A DNA stretch of 64,000 bases from Achromobacter arsenitoxydans SY8. GTDB taxonomy: Bacteria > Pseudomonadota > Gammaproteobacteria > Burkholderiales > Burkholderiaceae_B. Under the pieces are notes generated by a model that saw nothing but the letters and a program-made list of their open reading frames with translations, did not search any database and was not told the origin of the DNA. The position numbers were made by a program, and so were the translations under genes. Below are positions 62,615-64,000 of this stretch, piece after piece. Each line of letters begins with the position of its first letter. Positions within the stretch are counted from its first letter, which is position 1. The stretch covers positions 1 to 64,000 of the forward strand of contig NZ_AGUF01000043.1 of NCBI RefSeq assembly GCF_000236785.1. The letters run 5' to 3'.

Positions 62615-64000
62615 ATGTCCAGCCAGGCCTCGATGCTCAAGCCGGTGCTGTGGGAACGCCTGTTCGAAAAGGCCAGCGCGCCCAACCTGAGCCTGCAGGG
62701 CCGCGTGCGGCAAATGCTGGTGTCGGCAATCCTTAGCGGCCACCTGCCGCCGGGCATGCCGGTGCCCTCCAGCCGCTATCTGGCCGACCAGCTGCGCATC
62801 GCCCGAAACACGGTCGTATTCGCCTACCAGCAACTGGTCTGCGAAGGCTATCTGGTGTCGCGCGAGCGCAGCGGGCATTTCGTCAGCGACACCGTCATGC
62901 AGGGGCATTCCGGCCCGGCGTCCGACGCTGCAACGCCGGACGACACCGCGGCGGCTGATGCCGCCGGCGGCCACGGCGTGCGCTGGGACGAAAGGCTGCG
63001 TTTCCGGCCCAGCCGCCAGCGCAACATCACCAAGCCGCGCGACTGGCAGAAGCAACCCTACCCCTTCGTCTACGGACAGTTCGACCAGGACCTGTTCCCC
63101 ACAGCCGAATGGCGCGAATGCTGCATCAAAGCCCTGTCCGTGCTGGACATCCGCAGCTGGGCGCCGGACCTCATCACGCACGATGACCCCGCGTTGATCG
63201 AACAGATACGCACGCAGGTGCTGCCGCGCCGCGGCGTATGGGCGGACGCCGAGGAAATCGTCTGCACCGTGGGCGCGCAGCACGCGCTCTACCTGCTGGC
63301 GGACCTGCTGGTGAATGAGGACACGGTCGTGGGCATGGAAGACCCCGGCTACCCCGACGCCCGCAACATCTTTGCCAGCCATACCCGCCACCTGCTGCCC
63401 CTGCCGGTGGACGAACAGGGCCTGCGCACCGGCACGCAGCTGCTGGGCTGCGACTACGTTTTCGTAACGCCCGGGCACCAGTGCCCCACCACCGTCACAC
63501 TGTCAGCCGAGCGCCGCGCAAGCCTGCTGGCGCTGGCGCGGCAGGCCGACAGCCTCATCATCGAAGACGACTTCGAAAGCGAAAGCCGCTGGGGCGAAGG
63601 CGCGATTCCGGCCCTGAAAAGCCTGGACCGCGACGGCCGCGTCATCTACGTCGGCAGCCTGGCCAAGTCCTTCGCGCCCGGGCTGCGCATCGGCTATATC
63701 GTCGCGCCGCGCGAACTGGCGGCCGAACTGCGTGCGCTGCGCCGCCTGATGCTGCGCCATCCGTCCGCCTACATCCAGCGCGCATTCTCGCTCTTCATTT
63801 CGCTGGGGCATCACCATTCGCTGCTGCGGCGCCAGTCGCAGGCCTACCAGAAGCGCGGCGGCGAACTGGCCCGGGCGCTGGCCCGCCACCTGCCGGACTT
63901 CAAGTCCATGCCCATCACCGGATCGTCGTCGTGCTGGCTGCAAGGGCCGCCATGGCTAAACGCCAAGGCGCTGTCCGAGGCCGCGCTGGCCGAAGGCGTA
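62615..64000 (+). CDS. MocR-type regulator (GntR plus aminotransferase-like domain), cut by window end
   Basis: The open frame has 462 codons with no stop before the window ends. aaaaggag stands 6-13 bp before the ATG. A GntR winged helix (ILSGHLPPGMPVPSSRYLAD, then RNTVVFAYQQLVCEGYLVSR) is joined to an aminotransferase-like domain with EDPGYPDARN, IIEDDFESE and the PLP lysine in YVGSLAKSFAPGLRIGYI. It follows tauC by 110 bp and resembles TauR, the activator of taurine genes. A role in regulating tauABC is probable. Confidence 0.88.
   Translation, partial: MSSQASMLKPVLWERLFEKASAPNLSLQGRVRQMLVSAILSGHLPPGMPVPSSRYLADQLRIARNTVVFAYQQLVCEGYLVSRERSGHFVSDTVMQGHSGPASDAATPDDTAAADAAGGHGVRWDERLRFRPSRQRNITKPRDWQKQPYPFVYGQFDQDLFPTAEWRECCIKALSVLDIRSWAPDLITHDDPALIEQIRTQVLPRRGVWADAEEIVCTVGAQHALYLLADLLVNEDTVVGMEDPGYPDARNIFASHTRHLLPLPVDEQGLRTGTQLLGCDYVFVTPGHQCPTTVTLSAERRASLLALARQADSLIIEDDFESESRWGEGAIPALKSLDRDGRVIYVGSLAKSFAPGLRIGYIVAPRELAAELRALRRLMLRHPSAYIQRAFSLFISLGHHHSLLRRQSQAYQKRGGELARALARHLPDFKSMPITGSSSCWLQGPPWLNAKALSEAALAEGV

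Overview
The window is 64 kb of uniformly GC-rich DNA, densely packed with genes. Gene content points to an Alcaligenaceae member of the Burkholderiales, most likely Achromobacter or a close Bordetella relative. The indicators are a Bug-type solute receptor, many LysR/MocR regulators, paired RND pumps, MXKDX repeat and DUF3325 families, and GTGTCTGACAC-type intergenic repeats. I see no rRNA, tRNA, CRISPR, prophage or complete insertion sequence. The genus is an inference from family content.

Layout. 1-9.4 kb: the end of an OmpR-type regulator, a YbaK deacylase, FUSC and NRDE proteins, a CPBP protease, an ArsR-Old Yellow Enzyme operon with a clear operator, a DUF2238-arfB pair, and queE-queD. 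9.5-22.5 kb: an acidic coiled-coil protein, then an MdtABC-type RND pump behind a Fur-box-like sequence. After it comes an outer-membrane channel co-transcribed with an HlyD/DUF2955 (AaeAB-like) pump. 22.6-29.8 kb: a LysR regulator divergent from an M20 peptidase and a Bug receptor, then a ferritin-like protein with the large catalase KatE. 29.9-33 kb: class III ribonucleotide reductase behind two NrdR boxes, with the glycyl-radical tail split off as a 60-residue ORF. 33-39 kb: a mevalonate-catabolism candidate locus (MocR regulator, degradative HMG-CoA reductase, two-gene TctA-type transporter, nitronate monooxygenase-like enzyme).

39-44.6 kb: a periplasmic methionine-repair locus. A two-component system diverges from a cytochrome b, a YedY-like molybdoenzyme, a 19-methionine repeat peptide, and exported MsrB and MsrA. 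44.6-52.8 kb: a diguanylate cyclase, a LysR/RidA-like/OYE cluster, a GNAT-XRE pair, hypotheticals, Dps and an MFS carrier. 52.85-54.07 kb: about 1.2 kb without a credible gene. It holds two inverted copies of a structured repeat with long self-complementary but mutually different arms, plus other palindromes. 54.1-58.9 kb: YbdD-CstA divergent from a Cache-type kinase and NarL-type regulator. 58.9-64 kb: folE, then a tauABC transporter with a frameshifted tauA, and a MocR regulator cut off by the window end.

The most interesting items are the structured repeat pair, the split NrdD with a single in-frame amber codon, the methionine-rich peptide locus, the Fur-like site before the RND pump, and the broken tauA.
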